From UBA8290 sp964230965 (lineage in GTDB: Bacteria > Bacillota_I > Bacilli_A > Acholeplasmatales > Acholeplasmataceae), in the NCBI GenBank assembly GCA_964230965.1, contig CAXRJA010000049.1, positions 1 through 17,711 of the forward strand: a DNA stretch of 17,711 bases. Reading direction: 5' to 3'. Below are positions 7,337-14,523 of this stretch, in pieces; within the stretch, counting starts at the first letter, position 1, and every line of letters begins with the position of its first letter. Below the pieces are notes generated by a model. It was not told the origin of the DNA. It was given only the letters and a program-made list of their open reading frames with translations, and searched no databases. A program made the position numbers and the translations under genes.

Positions 7337-9656
7337 TTTATTAAAAATTTTAACAATTGTTTCTTTAGCCTCAATGATGAGTGTGTTTCATGTTGTTGAA
7401 AATCAAGATGTAGCAACATATGAATATGATGACATGATGATGGATGATAATATGTTATCGAGTAATCGATTTACGCAACAAGATACATATGATGACGCAC
7501 AAATCGATGATTTTACACAACTGTATCAAATTGAATACACAGAAGAAGCACGAGATACATTAGGATATCGTTATTCTATTGAAAATGACAGATATATTTT
7601 ATATTTTGAACCAATGAGTTTTTCAGTCTTGCTTTATGATAAAGTCAATGATTATATGATGAGCTCCCGTGCTGAATTTCAAGGTATTTCTGGAGAAAGA
7701 GAAAACAATACTGCGACACGTAATTTACTCAATAGTGGTTTATGGTTGTCTTATGTCAGAAAAGCAAATGTTTCTAGAGCAACAGAAACAACGGTGTCTT
7801 TGTATGAACTTGCAGATGTTGATTATATCAATAATGGTTCAGTGAATGAAACACAAACACAACTTTCGACCTTTCAAATTGTTGATGGAAGTTATGATGA
7901 AGATGAAGTGAGTGTATCCGTTTTAGAGACCAATCAAACGCTGATTGCAACAGTCAATGCATATGCCATAGATGTGTCCTTAAATATTCATCTGTCATTA
8001 AATGATAGAGGACTTGAAGTCTATATCCCCTCTGAAGATATTGTTGAATCAGGTGATATTTATGGATTAACATCGATTAGTGTATTTCCATATTTTGGAT
8101 CTGTAAGAGAAAATTTAGCACCTGGATATATGTTGATTCCTGATCAAGTTGGAAGTCTTATTCGATTTGAACAACCAATTGAATCAACAATTAGAGCATT
8201 ATTCTATGGTGGAGATCAAGGAATTAATGACAATTCACGTGCATATTTATCCTTACCTGTTGTTGGGATGATACATCATGTGAATCATCAAGGATTTTAT
8301 GTGAGCGTAGATGAGGGGGCTGAACTCTCTGAATTAGAAGCTGTTTTTTGGTCATCTAGAACACGCTATTACAGAACACAACTCAATTTTACGGTACGTC
8401 CAATTTATAAAGCGATTATTAATGCTGCTGGAGATGGCCGTGATCAAATACCAGAAACATTGACAAACAAAGATTATAAAGCAACTTATGTGATGCTGGG
8501 TGATAATGCGAATTATGTAGGCATTGCAAATGACTATCAAGCATACTTAGCTGATCGTCAGCAATTAATCAAACAAACAGTCGATCAAATGCCATTTTTA
8601 CTTCAAGTACTTATGGGGGATCAAACGCCATCTTTTTTAGGAACGACATATTTAGAAATGACATCCTCTCGTGAGGCAGAAGCGATCATTCAAACGTTAC
8701 TTGAACAAGGAGTACAACCAAGTGTTATTAGTTTGTATGGCTGGTCTAGAGATGGTGCCATCAGTCAAACACCTTATCGTATGCGTGATGTTTACCAATT
8801 AGATGATTTAGAAAACTATATGACGTCATTAAATATCGATGTTTTACGTCATCAAGATTATGTGATTAGTAGTGAATTATCTGAGCGCGTTGGGTTTAAT
8901 AGAGATGTTGCATTAAATTATTCACGTTTAAAAATGACGCAAATAGAGCGTTCATTAAACAATCAATCGATTGATCAATATTTCTTGTATCCTGAAAGTA
9001 GTCAATCATTTTCATCTAGTGATGATTTATCCAGTGCATACTTAACGAGTATTGGTCGATTATTGTATTCCTATTACGATCGTGGATTTTATGATCGTAT
9101 CGATACCAGAAATATTTACACATCCATTTTAGAATCTTATGAAACGTTGATGTTGAATCAACCAAGTTTATATGCACTCAAATATACAGATTATTATACA
9201 CATATGCCAATCATGCATTCTCAATATTACTTTTATACTGATAATGTACCATTTGTACCAATCGTATTAAGCGGCATGTTGCCTGTATTTAGTGGCGAGC
9301 TCAATTTTAATGCTATTGGAGAAGTGTACCGATTAATGATGTTAGATTTTGGAATGTATCCGAATTATATTGTCACTAAAGAGCCAACACAAACGATGCG
9401 TTTTACGCGTTCAAATATCTTTTTTACGACTCATTTTGATGTTTTTGAAGATGAAATCAATCAAACATTCAATCAATTTAAATTGATTTATGATCAGATT
9501 GGTTTTGAGCAAATCGTTTCACGTGATGTCTTAGAATTAGGCATTGTATTGGTAACATATGCCAATAATAAAAAGCTTCTTGTTAATTATACGAATGACA
9601 GTTTTACATACATGAATCAAGAAGTTGAAGGATTATCTGCAGAGGTGATCATATGA
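7329..9656 (+). CDS. DUF5696-type large exported protein
   Basis: The start is the GTG at 7329, with GGGAGG (7314-7319) 9 nt upstream, giving 775 residues and an 8-nt overlap with the YIP1 gene. An N-terminal hydrophobic segment (about 3-22) is followed by an acidic, methionine- and aspartate-rich stretch ('YEYDDMMMDDNM'). A beta-rich part (about 60-400) contains 'MLIPDQVGSLIRFEQP' near 271-286, which I recognise as the sort of PDG/SGaLIRF motif in DUF5696 proteins. The C-terminal part (about 420-700) alternates strands and helices ('VISLYGWSRDG', 'IDVLRHQDYVIS') as in a TIM-barrel fold such as distant glycosidases. I cannot identify catalytic residues. It has no lipobox, so it is either anchored by its N-terminal helix or released. 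It is probably a glucan-acting or glucan-binding partner of the transporters; the assignment to DUF5696 comes from motif memory and is not certain. Confidence 0.62.
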   Translation: MVNLLKILTIVSLASMMSVFHVVENQDVATYEYDDMMMDDNMLSSNRFTQQDTYDDAQIDDFTQLYQIEYTEEARDTLGYRYSIENDRYILYFEPMSFSVLLYDKVNDYMMSSRAEFQGISGERENNTATRNLLNSGLWLSYVRKANVSRATETTVSLYELADVDYINNGSVNETQTQLSTFQIVDGSYDEDEVSVSVLETNQTLIATVNAYAIDVSLNIHLSLNDRGLEVYIPSEDIVESGDIYGLTSISVFPYFGSVRENLAPGYMLIPDQVGSLIRFEQPIESTIRALFYGGDQGINDNSRAYLSLPVVGMIHHVNHQGFYVSVDEGAELSELEAVFWSSRTRYYRTQLNFTVRPIYKAIINAAGDGRDQIPETLTNKDYKATYVMLGDNANYVGIANDYQAYLADRQQLIKQTVDQMPFLLQVLMGDQTPSFLGTTYLEMTSSREAEAIIQTLLEQGVQPSVISLYGWSRDGAISQTPYRMRDVYQLDDLENYMTSLNIDVLRHQDYVISSELSERVGFNRDVALNYSRLKMTQIERSLNNQSIDQYFLYPESSQSFSSSDDLSSAYLTSIGRLLYSYYDRGFYDRIDTRNIYTSILESYETLMLNQPSLYALKYTDYYTHMPIMHSQYYFYTDNVPFVPIVLSGMLPVFSGELNFNAIGEVYRLMMLDFGMYPNYIVTKEPTQTMRFTRSNIFFTTHFDVFEDEINQTFNQFKLIYDQIGFEQIVSRDVLELGIVLVTYANNKKLLVNYTNDSFTYMNQEVEGLSAEVII

Positions 9657-10702
9657 AACCATTCATTCAGAAAATAGGTGCAAGTTTAAAATCCATAGGA
9701 CATAAAATTGCGAGATTTTATGATGCAAAAATAGATCCATTTATCTCAAAAATTGGATATGCACTTACGCATAACCCATTGATTCGCATGGATGATTTAA
9801 CACTTAGATTATTTGGAATAAAGATTAAAGTTACTAGAAAACGTAGAGATGCCTTTTACGGGTATATGTTTATTTCATTATGGCTGATCGGACTACTTAT
9901 TTTTACTCTGTATCCAATGATATACGCACTATATTTAAGTTTTTTTGAGGCATATTATAATTTACAAACAGGGATTACAACAACATTTGTTGGATTTGAG
10001 AATTACTTTAATATTTTTAGAAGTCAAACGCTCGTACCACTTTTTGCAAATTACGTTATACGTATGCTTGTATCGGTACCACTCATTATTGTGTTTTCCA
10101 TTATTATTGCAGTGTTGATTAACGTTCCAATGAAAGGGAAAAGCATTTTTAGAACTATTTTCTTTTTACCCGTCATTATTGCGACAGGACCGGTGATTGG
10201 TGAACTCACAGCACAAAACGCAACGACATTACCTGCGTTAGAAGAAAGCAATGTATTAAATTTTATTTCTGATAATTTAGGTAGTTTTATCGCGGATCCA
10301 ATGGTTTTATTATTGAATTCTTTATTGCTTGTTTTATGGTACGCAGGGATTCCTATTTTGATCTTTTTAGCAGGTCTTCAAAAAATAGATAAGAGCGTTT
10401 ATGAAGCAGCAGATATTGATGGCGCGTCTCCTTGGGATCGTTTTTGGAAAATTACATTACCTGGTATTTCAAGTTTAATCAGTGTTGCAGTTATTTATAT
10501 CGTTGTCACCATGAGTTTATTCGTTGAATCCGGTGGGATATTAGAGCTCACGCGTTCGCACATGCTTGTAGGTGCACCAGACTCACAATTTTGGTTTGGG
10601 TATGGATATGCAGCTGCCATTGCATGGATGTATTTTATATTCATGGTCATCATTATGACAATTTTTATTCTCTTACTTCGTGGAAGAAAGGGGAACCGAT
10701 AA
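9653..10702 (+). CDS. Sugar ABC transporter permease, second pair, subunit A
   Basis: This is a 349-residue MalF/UgpA-type permease. Before the first membrane helix (about 70-95) it carries a cytoplasmic, lysine- and arginine-rich extension of about 65 residues, absent from the first pair. The motif 'FVGFENYFNIF' in the first loop is typical of the family. The EAA loop starts at residue 251 ('EAADIDGASPWDRFWKITLP') and is a full consensus match. The ATG overlaps the DUF5696 stop by 4 nt, with GAGGTGAT (9642-9649) upstream. It differs widely from the first-pair subunit in length, loop and extension, so the pairs are not a recent duplication. It presumably pairs with the next gene and takes in the same or a related oligosaccharide. 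Confidence 0.88.
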   Translation: MKPFIQKIGASLKSIGHKIARFYDAKIDPFISKIGYALTHNPLIRMDDLTLRLFGIKIKVTRKRRDAFYGYMFISLWLIGLLIFTLYPMIYALYLSFFEAYYNLQTGITTTFVGFENYFNIFRSQTLVPLFANYVIRMLVSVPLIIVFSIIIAVLINVPMKGKSIFRTIFFLPVIIATGPVIGELTAQNATTLPALEESNVLNFISDNLGSFIADPMVLLLNSLLLVLWYAGIPILIFLAGLQKIDKSVYEAADIDGASPWDRFWKITLPGISSLISVAVIYIVVTMSLFVESGGILELTRSHMLVGAPDSQFWFGYGYAAAIAWMYFIFMVIIMTIFILLLRGRKGNR

Positions 10703-10703
10703 T

Positions 10704-11606
10704 ATGTCATTAAGAAGACGTTTACTGGGCATGCAATTTACAGATGGACTCATATATAAAGGTATTGTAGTATTATTGCTTATTAGTTTTTCATACATTT
10801 ATTTGTATCCAATGCTATTTATGTTAACCAATAGTTTTATGAATGTAGAAGATTTAATTAATCCAGGGGTAAAATGGATACCAACTGTTGTTGAAATTGA
10901 AAATTACAGACGTGCGATTGAAGTACTTGAATTACCTTCTGCGATTTTCAGTTCTACAAGTTATGTATTGCGTGTCTCCTTATCCGCAACGATTTCATCT
11001 GCATTAATTGGATATGGGTTTGCAACCTTTAATTTTCCATTGAAAAAATTATTATTTGCATTGATGCTTGCGACCTTTATATTGCCAAGTCAAGTAACCA
11101 TGGTAGCCAATATGCTTATTTTTAGAAATTTAGGTATTATGAGTACTCAGCAATCCATGATTTTGCCAGCAATTTTTGGACAAGGATATAATGCTGCGAT
11201 TTACATTCTCATTTTTTATCAGTTTTTTAAAACCATTCCAAACGTGTTGAGAGAATCTGCTGAAATCGATGGTGCAACACCTTTTAAAGTGTTTTACAAA
11301 ATCGCTTTACCACTTGCGATTCCTTCACTACTTATTGTCTTTCTATTTAGTTTTGTTTGGTACTGGAATGAAACGTTTATGACTGGTTTATACGTTGGAA
11401 ATCCAGTTACATTACCTTTAAAATTACAATCATTTAGAGCAAGCTATGAAACATTATTTCCACCAGGTTCATTTGGATCTGAATTAAATGAAGCAATTAT
11501 GCTTGCTGGTAATATGATGACGATATTACCTTTACTTGTCTTATATTTCTTAGCACAAAGATTCTTTACAGAATCCATTGATAGAACAGGAATTACAGGA
11601 GAATAA
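10704..11606 (+). CDS. Carbohydrate ABC transporter permease, second pair, subunit B (MalG type)
   Basis: I take the ATG at 10704, one base after the previous stop, because AAGGGG (10688-10693) lies 10 nt before it. A GTG at 10680 in the same frame would add eight residues but has no Shine-Dalgarno site. The 300-residue product has about six helices and an EAA loop from residue 184 ('ESAEIDGATPFKVFYKIALP'). The section 'VKWIPTVVEIENYRRAIEVL' before the second helix is usual for this subfamily. It would form the second heterodimer with the preceding subunit. As with the first pair, the ATP-binding protein must come from elsewhere. Confidence 0.87.
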   Translation: MSLRRRLLGMQFTDGLIYKGIVVLLLISFSYIYLYPMLFMLTNSFMNVEDLINPGVKWIPTVVEIENYRRAIEVLELPSAIFSSTSYVLRVSLSATISSALIGYGFATFNFPLKKLLFALMLATFILPSQVTMVANMLIFRNLGIMSTQQSMILPAIFGQGYNAAIYILIFYQFFKTIPNVLRESAEIDGATPFKVFYKIALPLAIPSLLIVFLFSFVWYWNETFMTGLYVGNPVTLPLKLQSFRASYETLFPPGSFGSELNEAIMLAGNMMTILPLLVLYFLAQRFFTESIDRTGITGE

Positions 11607-11607
11607 C

Positions 11608-12765
11608 ATGAAGAAATTACACATCTTTTTCATCACGTTAATTACTATATTCATGCTTTCAAGTTGTGAATCTAACATTCCACCGAATGGTCTTGAACCA
11701 CTCATAGCGTATGATGGCTGTGAGGTGACGAACTTAGATGGTTATGTGTGTGTTTGGGCAGATGAATTCAATGGCGATACACTTGATGATTCCAAATGGA
11801 ATGTTGAAGTGAACGGTTTTGGTGGAGGTAATAATGAACTACAATATTACCGTGAAGAAAATGTAAGTGTTGAAGATGGCCATTTACTTATTACTGCAAA
11901 AAAAGAATATTATAGTGGTAAGGATTATACTTCTGGGCGTATCAACTCCAAATACAAAGGTGAATTTACTTATGGTAAAGCTGTGATTGCAGCACAAGTT
12001 CCAGCAGGCAAAGGCACATGGAGTGCCATTTGGATGTTACCAACGATGAATACATATGGAGGATGGCCGCATTCAGGTGAAATCGATATTATGGAACATG
12101 TCGGTTATGATAACAACCGTGTCCATGCATCTACACATACAACAAAGTTTAATCATTTAAATGATGTAAATCAAGCCATCACGTTCTCAAAAACTTTATA
12201 TGAAGCAACAACGCATTTGAATATTTATGAACTCGAGTGGTCTCCAGGTCGTATGCTTGTGACAGTTAACGGAGATAGAGTAGGTGAATTTAATTTTACG
12301 CCAGCATTTAACCAAGATGTGTCTTACGACGATATTTATCCATTCGATCAAGCTTTTCATTTTGTTTTAAATGTTGCAGTAGGTGGTATATGGGGTGGCG
12401 TTCAAGGAGTAGATGATTCGATATTTCCAGCAATCATGAAAATCGATTATGTACGTTTTTATCAGCAAGACTATGCAACTGTTGATCGTGAAAATCCTTC
12501 AACACCAGAAGAAATTAGAAAAATGGTCCAACTATCACAAGGTATTTTTTGGAAACCTTCAACCGATGATACAGCGGTTGAAAAGTATGCCGTGTATGTA
12601 AATGGAGAATTTTTTGATTATACAAATTTAAATCAATATACGTTTATCAATAGAATTCCATTTAAAGCTTTAATGCCTGGAAAAACATACGATATTCAAA
12701 TACGTGCAGTTGATTTTACAGGAAGAGAATCCTCTCTAAGTGAAGTATTTGAACTGAGGTTATAA
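11608..12765 (+). CDS. GH16 beta-glucanase (laminarinase-like) lipoprotein with C-terminal FN3-like domain
   Basis: This enzyme would hydrolyse internal bonds in beta-1,3- or mixed beta-1,3/1,4-glucan at the outer face of the membrane. The 385-residue protein starts at the ATG at 11608, with AGGAGA (11597-11602) upstream; a TTG at 11578 is less likely. Residues 1-20 form a lipoprotein signal with lipobox L17-S18-S19-C20. The GH16 domain spans about 45-290. It contains 'NELQYYREENVSVEDG', 'GRINSKYKGEFTYGK' and the catalytic 'GEIDIMEHVG', with E158 as probable nucleophile, D160 as helper and E163 as acid/base. It ends with 'FVLNVAVGGIWGG' and 'KIDYVRFYQ'. This pattern fits the laminarinase branch rather than carrageenase or agarase. 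Residues about 305-385 look like an FN3 domain. C38 and C48 could form a disulfide. It is the last gene of the cluster, one base after the previous stop, and is the best substrate clue for the whole operon. Confidence 0.9.
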   Translation: MKKLHIFFITLITIFMLSSCESNIPPNGLEPLIAYDGCEVTNLDGYVCVWADEFNGDTLDDSKWNVEVNGFGGGNNELQYYREENVSVEDGHLLITAKKEYYSGKDYTSGRINSKYKGEFTYGKAVIAAQVPAGKGTWSAIWMLPTMNTYGGWPHSGEIDIMEHVGYDNNRVHASTHTTKFNHLNDVNQAITFSKTLYEATTHLNIYELEWSPGRMLVTVNGDRVGEFNFTPAFNQDVSYDDIYPFDQAFHFVLNVAVGGIWGGVQGVDDSIFPAIMKIDYVRFYQQDYATVDRENPSTPEEIRKMVQLSQGIFWKPSTDDTAVEKYAVYVNGEFFDYTNLNQYTFINRIPFKALMPGKTYDIQIRAVDFTGRESSLSEVFELRL

Positions 12766-12769
12766 AAAT

Positions 12770-12803
12770 AAAACAAACATCTAAAGAAGATGTTTGTTTT
12801 TTT
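12770..12803 (+). terminator. Intrinsic terminator of the glucan operon
   Basis: A 13-bp perfect stem (12770-12782 with 12788-12800) encloses an AAAGA loop and runs into further T residues. The left side is A-rich, so the same hairpin could also stop transcription coming from the minus-strand tRNA. Confidence 0.88.
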
Positions 12804-12809
12804 ATCCAA

Positions 12810-12885
12810 TGGTACCCCCTGTAGGGCTCGAACCTACGACCCACTGATTAAGAGTCAGTTGCTCTACCAACTGAGCTAAGAGGGC
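12810..12885 (-). tRNA. tRNA-Lys (anticodon CTT)
   Basis: Read on the minus strand, this 76-nt gene folds as a full cloverleaf. It has a 7-bp acceptor starting GCCCTCT, a D arm GCTC/GAGC with an AGTTGGTA loop, an anticodon stem ACTGA/TCAGT with loop CTCTTAA (anticodon CTT, codon AAG), and a T arm GTAGG/CCTAC with loop TTCGAGC. CCA is encoded. The acceptor has a G1-U72 wobble as its first pair and another wobble at 5-68; the rest is standard pairing. It is the only minus-strand gene in the window. Confidence 0.93.
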
Positions 12886-12895
12886 GAGTATAAAT

Positions 12896-12924
12896 ACAAT
12901 AACATAACTTCTAAAAACTTGCAA
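12896..12924 (-). promoter_or_regulatory. Putative promoter of tRNA-Lys
   Basis: On the minus strand, TTGCAA (12924-12919) and TATTGT (12901-12896) are separated by 17 nt. Transcription would start about 4-5 nt before the tRNA 5' end at 12885. Both boxes deviate by one or two bases from consensus, but the spacing is ideal. Confidence 0.5.
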
Positions 12925-12949
12925 TCACATATATGAAATATGCTATAAT
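12919..12949 (+). promoter_or_regulatory. Extended -10 promoter of the Pr6Pr-type gene
   Basis: TGCTATAAT (12941-12949) is a perfect -10 with the TGn extension. The TTGCAA at 12919-12924 would be a -35 at 19 nt, a little long, and it is the same palindromic hexamer used in reverse by the tRNA promoter. A start near 12956 leaves only a very short leader before GAGGTGA. Confidence 0.6.
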
Positions 12950-12968
12950 ATCTTCAATGAGGTGAATG

Positions 12969-13589
12969 ATGAATAAATTATCAAAATTAGATAAATTTAA
13001 TGGCATACTCACATACGTATTATTTTTACTTTCTTTTTGGTATGTCACGTGGACGCTATCAGGCACAAGTGTTGATGGCACTTTATTAGACGGGATTAAA
13101 AATCAGTGGTATTTCACCAATCAAAGCAATACCCTTGTTGTCATTGTTGCAATTGCTTATTGGTCAAGATTTGAAGATCGAAAATGGTTTAAGTATTTAG
13201 CTCAAATTGTCCTTATTAATATTATTATTACTGCGACAGGATATCATTTTATACTTGCACCAGAAACTGTGAGTTTCTATAGTCACCTAAGCCATACCAT
13301 AGTTCCTATTGTCTATACAATTTTTTATTTTACAGCGGTAAGAGCACATTTAAAATTAAAACAATTTTTGATTCTTATTATATATCCAATGGTATATTTA
13401 GGACTCGTATTACTTTTAGGGACGTTTCCACTTGGTGAGTATCCTTATCCATTTTTAGATGTCGATGCCAATGGTCTTTCAAATGTATTACGATTTACGT
13501 TATTATTTATGTTTCCTGGATATTCAGTACTCGCATTCATTTTAACGATACTTAAAATTCAACTTGAAAAACGTGTATTTGCAAAGTAA
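12969..13589 (+). CDS. Pr6Pr family-like six-helix membrane protein
   Basis: This is a 206-residue, strongly hydrophobic protein with about six membrane helices. The phrase 'QWYFTNQSNTLVVIVAIAYW', in the loop after helix 1 and into helix 2, resembles the conserved 'YFTxQSN' signature of Pr6Pr-type membrane proteins. A histidine-containing helix ('TATGYHFILAP', 'FYSHLSHTIVPI') further supports this family, whose function is not established. Two ATGs stand in a row (12966 and 12969); GAGGTGA at 12959-12965 fits the second better, with 6 nt after GAGG. It is a single-gene transcription unit with its own promoter and terminator. No link to the glucan cluster can be seen. Confidence 0.62.
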   Translation: MNKLSKLDKFNGILTYVLFLLSFWYVTWTLSGTSVDGTLLDGIKNQWYFTNQSNTLVVIVAIAYWSRFEDRKWFKYLAQIVLINIIITATGYHFILAPETVSFYSHLSHTIVPIVYTIFYFTAVRAHLKLKQFLILIIYPMVYLGLVLLLGTFPLGEYPYPFLDVDANGLSNVLRFTLLFMFPGYSVLAFILTILKIQLEKRVFAK

Positions 13590-13603
13590 AATTAGCGAAA
13601 AAG

Positions 13604-13626
13604 AAAAGGAGTTTCTCCTTTTTTTT
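13604..13626 (+). terminator. Intrinsic terminator after the Pr6Pr-type gene
   Basis: AAAAGGAG (13604-13611) pairs with CTCCTTTT (13615-13622) around a three-T loop, followed by four more T. It lies 15 nt after the stop codon and ends five bases before the next -10 box. Confidence 0.8.
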
Positions 13627-13627
13627 A

Positions 13628-13636
13628 TGCTATAAT
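13628..13636 (+). promoter_or_regulatory. Extended -10 promoter of the Nudix gene chain
   Basis: TATAAT at 13631-13636 is preceded by TGC (13628-13630), the same ATGCTATAATAT context as the promoter at 12941. No recognisable -35 is present, because that position is taken by the terminator stem. The expected start is around 13643, on the A of an ATG. Confidence 0.6.
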
Positions 13637-13642
13637 ATGGCT

Positions 13643-14110
13643 ATGTATACATACACACTGGTATTTATAAACATTGCATCTCATATTGTCATGATCAATC
13701 GAAATAAAGCGCCTTGGATGGGTATGTGGAATGGTTTAGGTGGAAAAATCCAAGAGGGTGAAACACCTCTACAATCGATTCAAAGAGAAATCCAAGAAGA
13801 ATTAGGCGTCCACATTTCGCCTCATGATATTTTAGAGCGTGGTATTTTAACTTGGAATACGTTTGAAGCAGATGGACAAGGTATCCATTTGTTTTATGTA
13901 GAATTAGATCAATTGGATTGTGCTTTTCCGATTCAAATGGATGAAGGTATCATAGATTTAAAACATATCGATTGGATTACACATCTTAACAATAAAGGTG
14001 TGGCACCAAATATCAAATACTTTTTACCGCAATTGATCTCATCTAAAATTCATGTACATTGTCATTTTGAAAATGAACAATTAAAGGAAGTAGTTGTAAA
14101 GCCATTATGA
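13643..14110 (+). CDS. Nudix hydrolase (MutT-like)
   Basis: It should hydrolyse a nucleoside diphosphate linked to another moiety, possibly oxidised nucleotides such as 8-oxo-dGTP. The 155-residue protein carries a complete Nudix box at 34-56 (GX5EX7REUXEEXGU: G34, E40, R48-E49, E52-E53, G55), so the metal-binding glutamates are intact. 'NRNKAPWMGMWNGLGGK' before it is typical of MutT-like 8-oxo-dGTP diphosphatases in Firmicutes, but sequence alone does not prove the substrate. I choose the ATG at 13643 because the other ATG (13637) directly abuts the -10 box and would not be in the transcript. Neither has a Shine-Dalgarno site, so a leaderless message is likely. Its stop overlaps the next start by 4 nt. 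Confidence 0.85.
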   Translation: MYTYTLVFINIASHIVMINRNKAPWMGMWNGLGGKIQEGETPLQSIQREIQEELGVHISPHDILERGILTWNTFEADGQGIHLFYVELDQLDCAFPIQMDEGIIDLKHIDWITHLNNKGVAPNIKYFLPQLISSKIHVHCHFENEQLKEVVVKPL

Positions 14111-14523
14111 TCTATTACATTATTTCTTTTGCAGCAATATTTTTATTGTTTAAAGCCTTTGTTTATTATATGACGAAAAGGTTACTTAAAGAGACGTTTA
14201 AAAATCAATATATATCGAATAAAGAAGTCGTCATAGGTGGAAAAAAGTATCATGTTCATTTTATTTCATGTTCAAAAAATGATCAAATAAGAATTAATAG
14301 TTTTGCTTTTATTGAAATTATCACGCCTAAACAAAATAAACATCAACTTATACCAGTGAATTTAAAAAGCCACAACATATATATTACTTCCAATACAACA
14401 TCTAAAATTCGACGTGTGATTAATGAAAATGAAGAAATCTTTTTAGCATGTGGTGAAAAAGTATTTCAATCATATGTCATAAAAAGAGACCAATTACAAA
14501 CATGTAAGGAACAATTAATATGA
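14107..14523 (+). CDS. Small membrane-anchored protein of unknown function
   Basis: I do not recognise this 138-residue protein. Residues about 2-22 form one hydrophobic helix, followed by 'MTKRLLKETFK', a basic stretch suggesting that the rest faces the cytoplasm. The remainder is a mixed alpha/beta domain rich in lysine, asparagine and isoleucine, with no catalytic motif I can name. Three cysteines are scattered and form no CxxC. It overlaps both neighbours by 4 nt (ATGA), so it is co-translated with the Nudix and thioesterase genes. Any functional link to them is unknown. Confidence 0.7.
   Translation: MIYYIISFAAIFLLFKAFVYYMTKRLLKETFKNQYISNKEVVIGGKKYHVHFISCSKNDQIRINSFAFIEIITPKQNKHQLIPVNLKSHNIYITSNTTSKIRRVINENEEIFLACGEKVFQSYVIKRDQLQTCKEQLI

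Noticed and set aside
3544..11606. The two permease pairs as a recent tandem duplication
   Set aside because: They differ in length, N-terminal extension and EAA loop, so they are old paralogues or were acquired separately.
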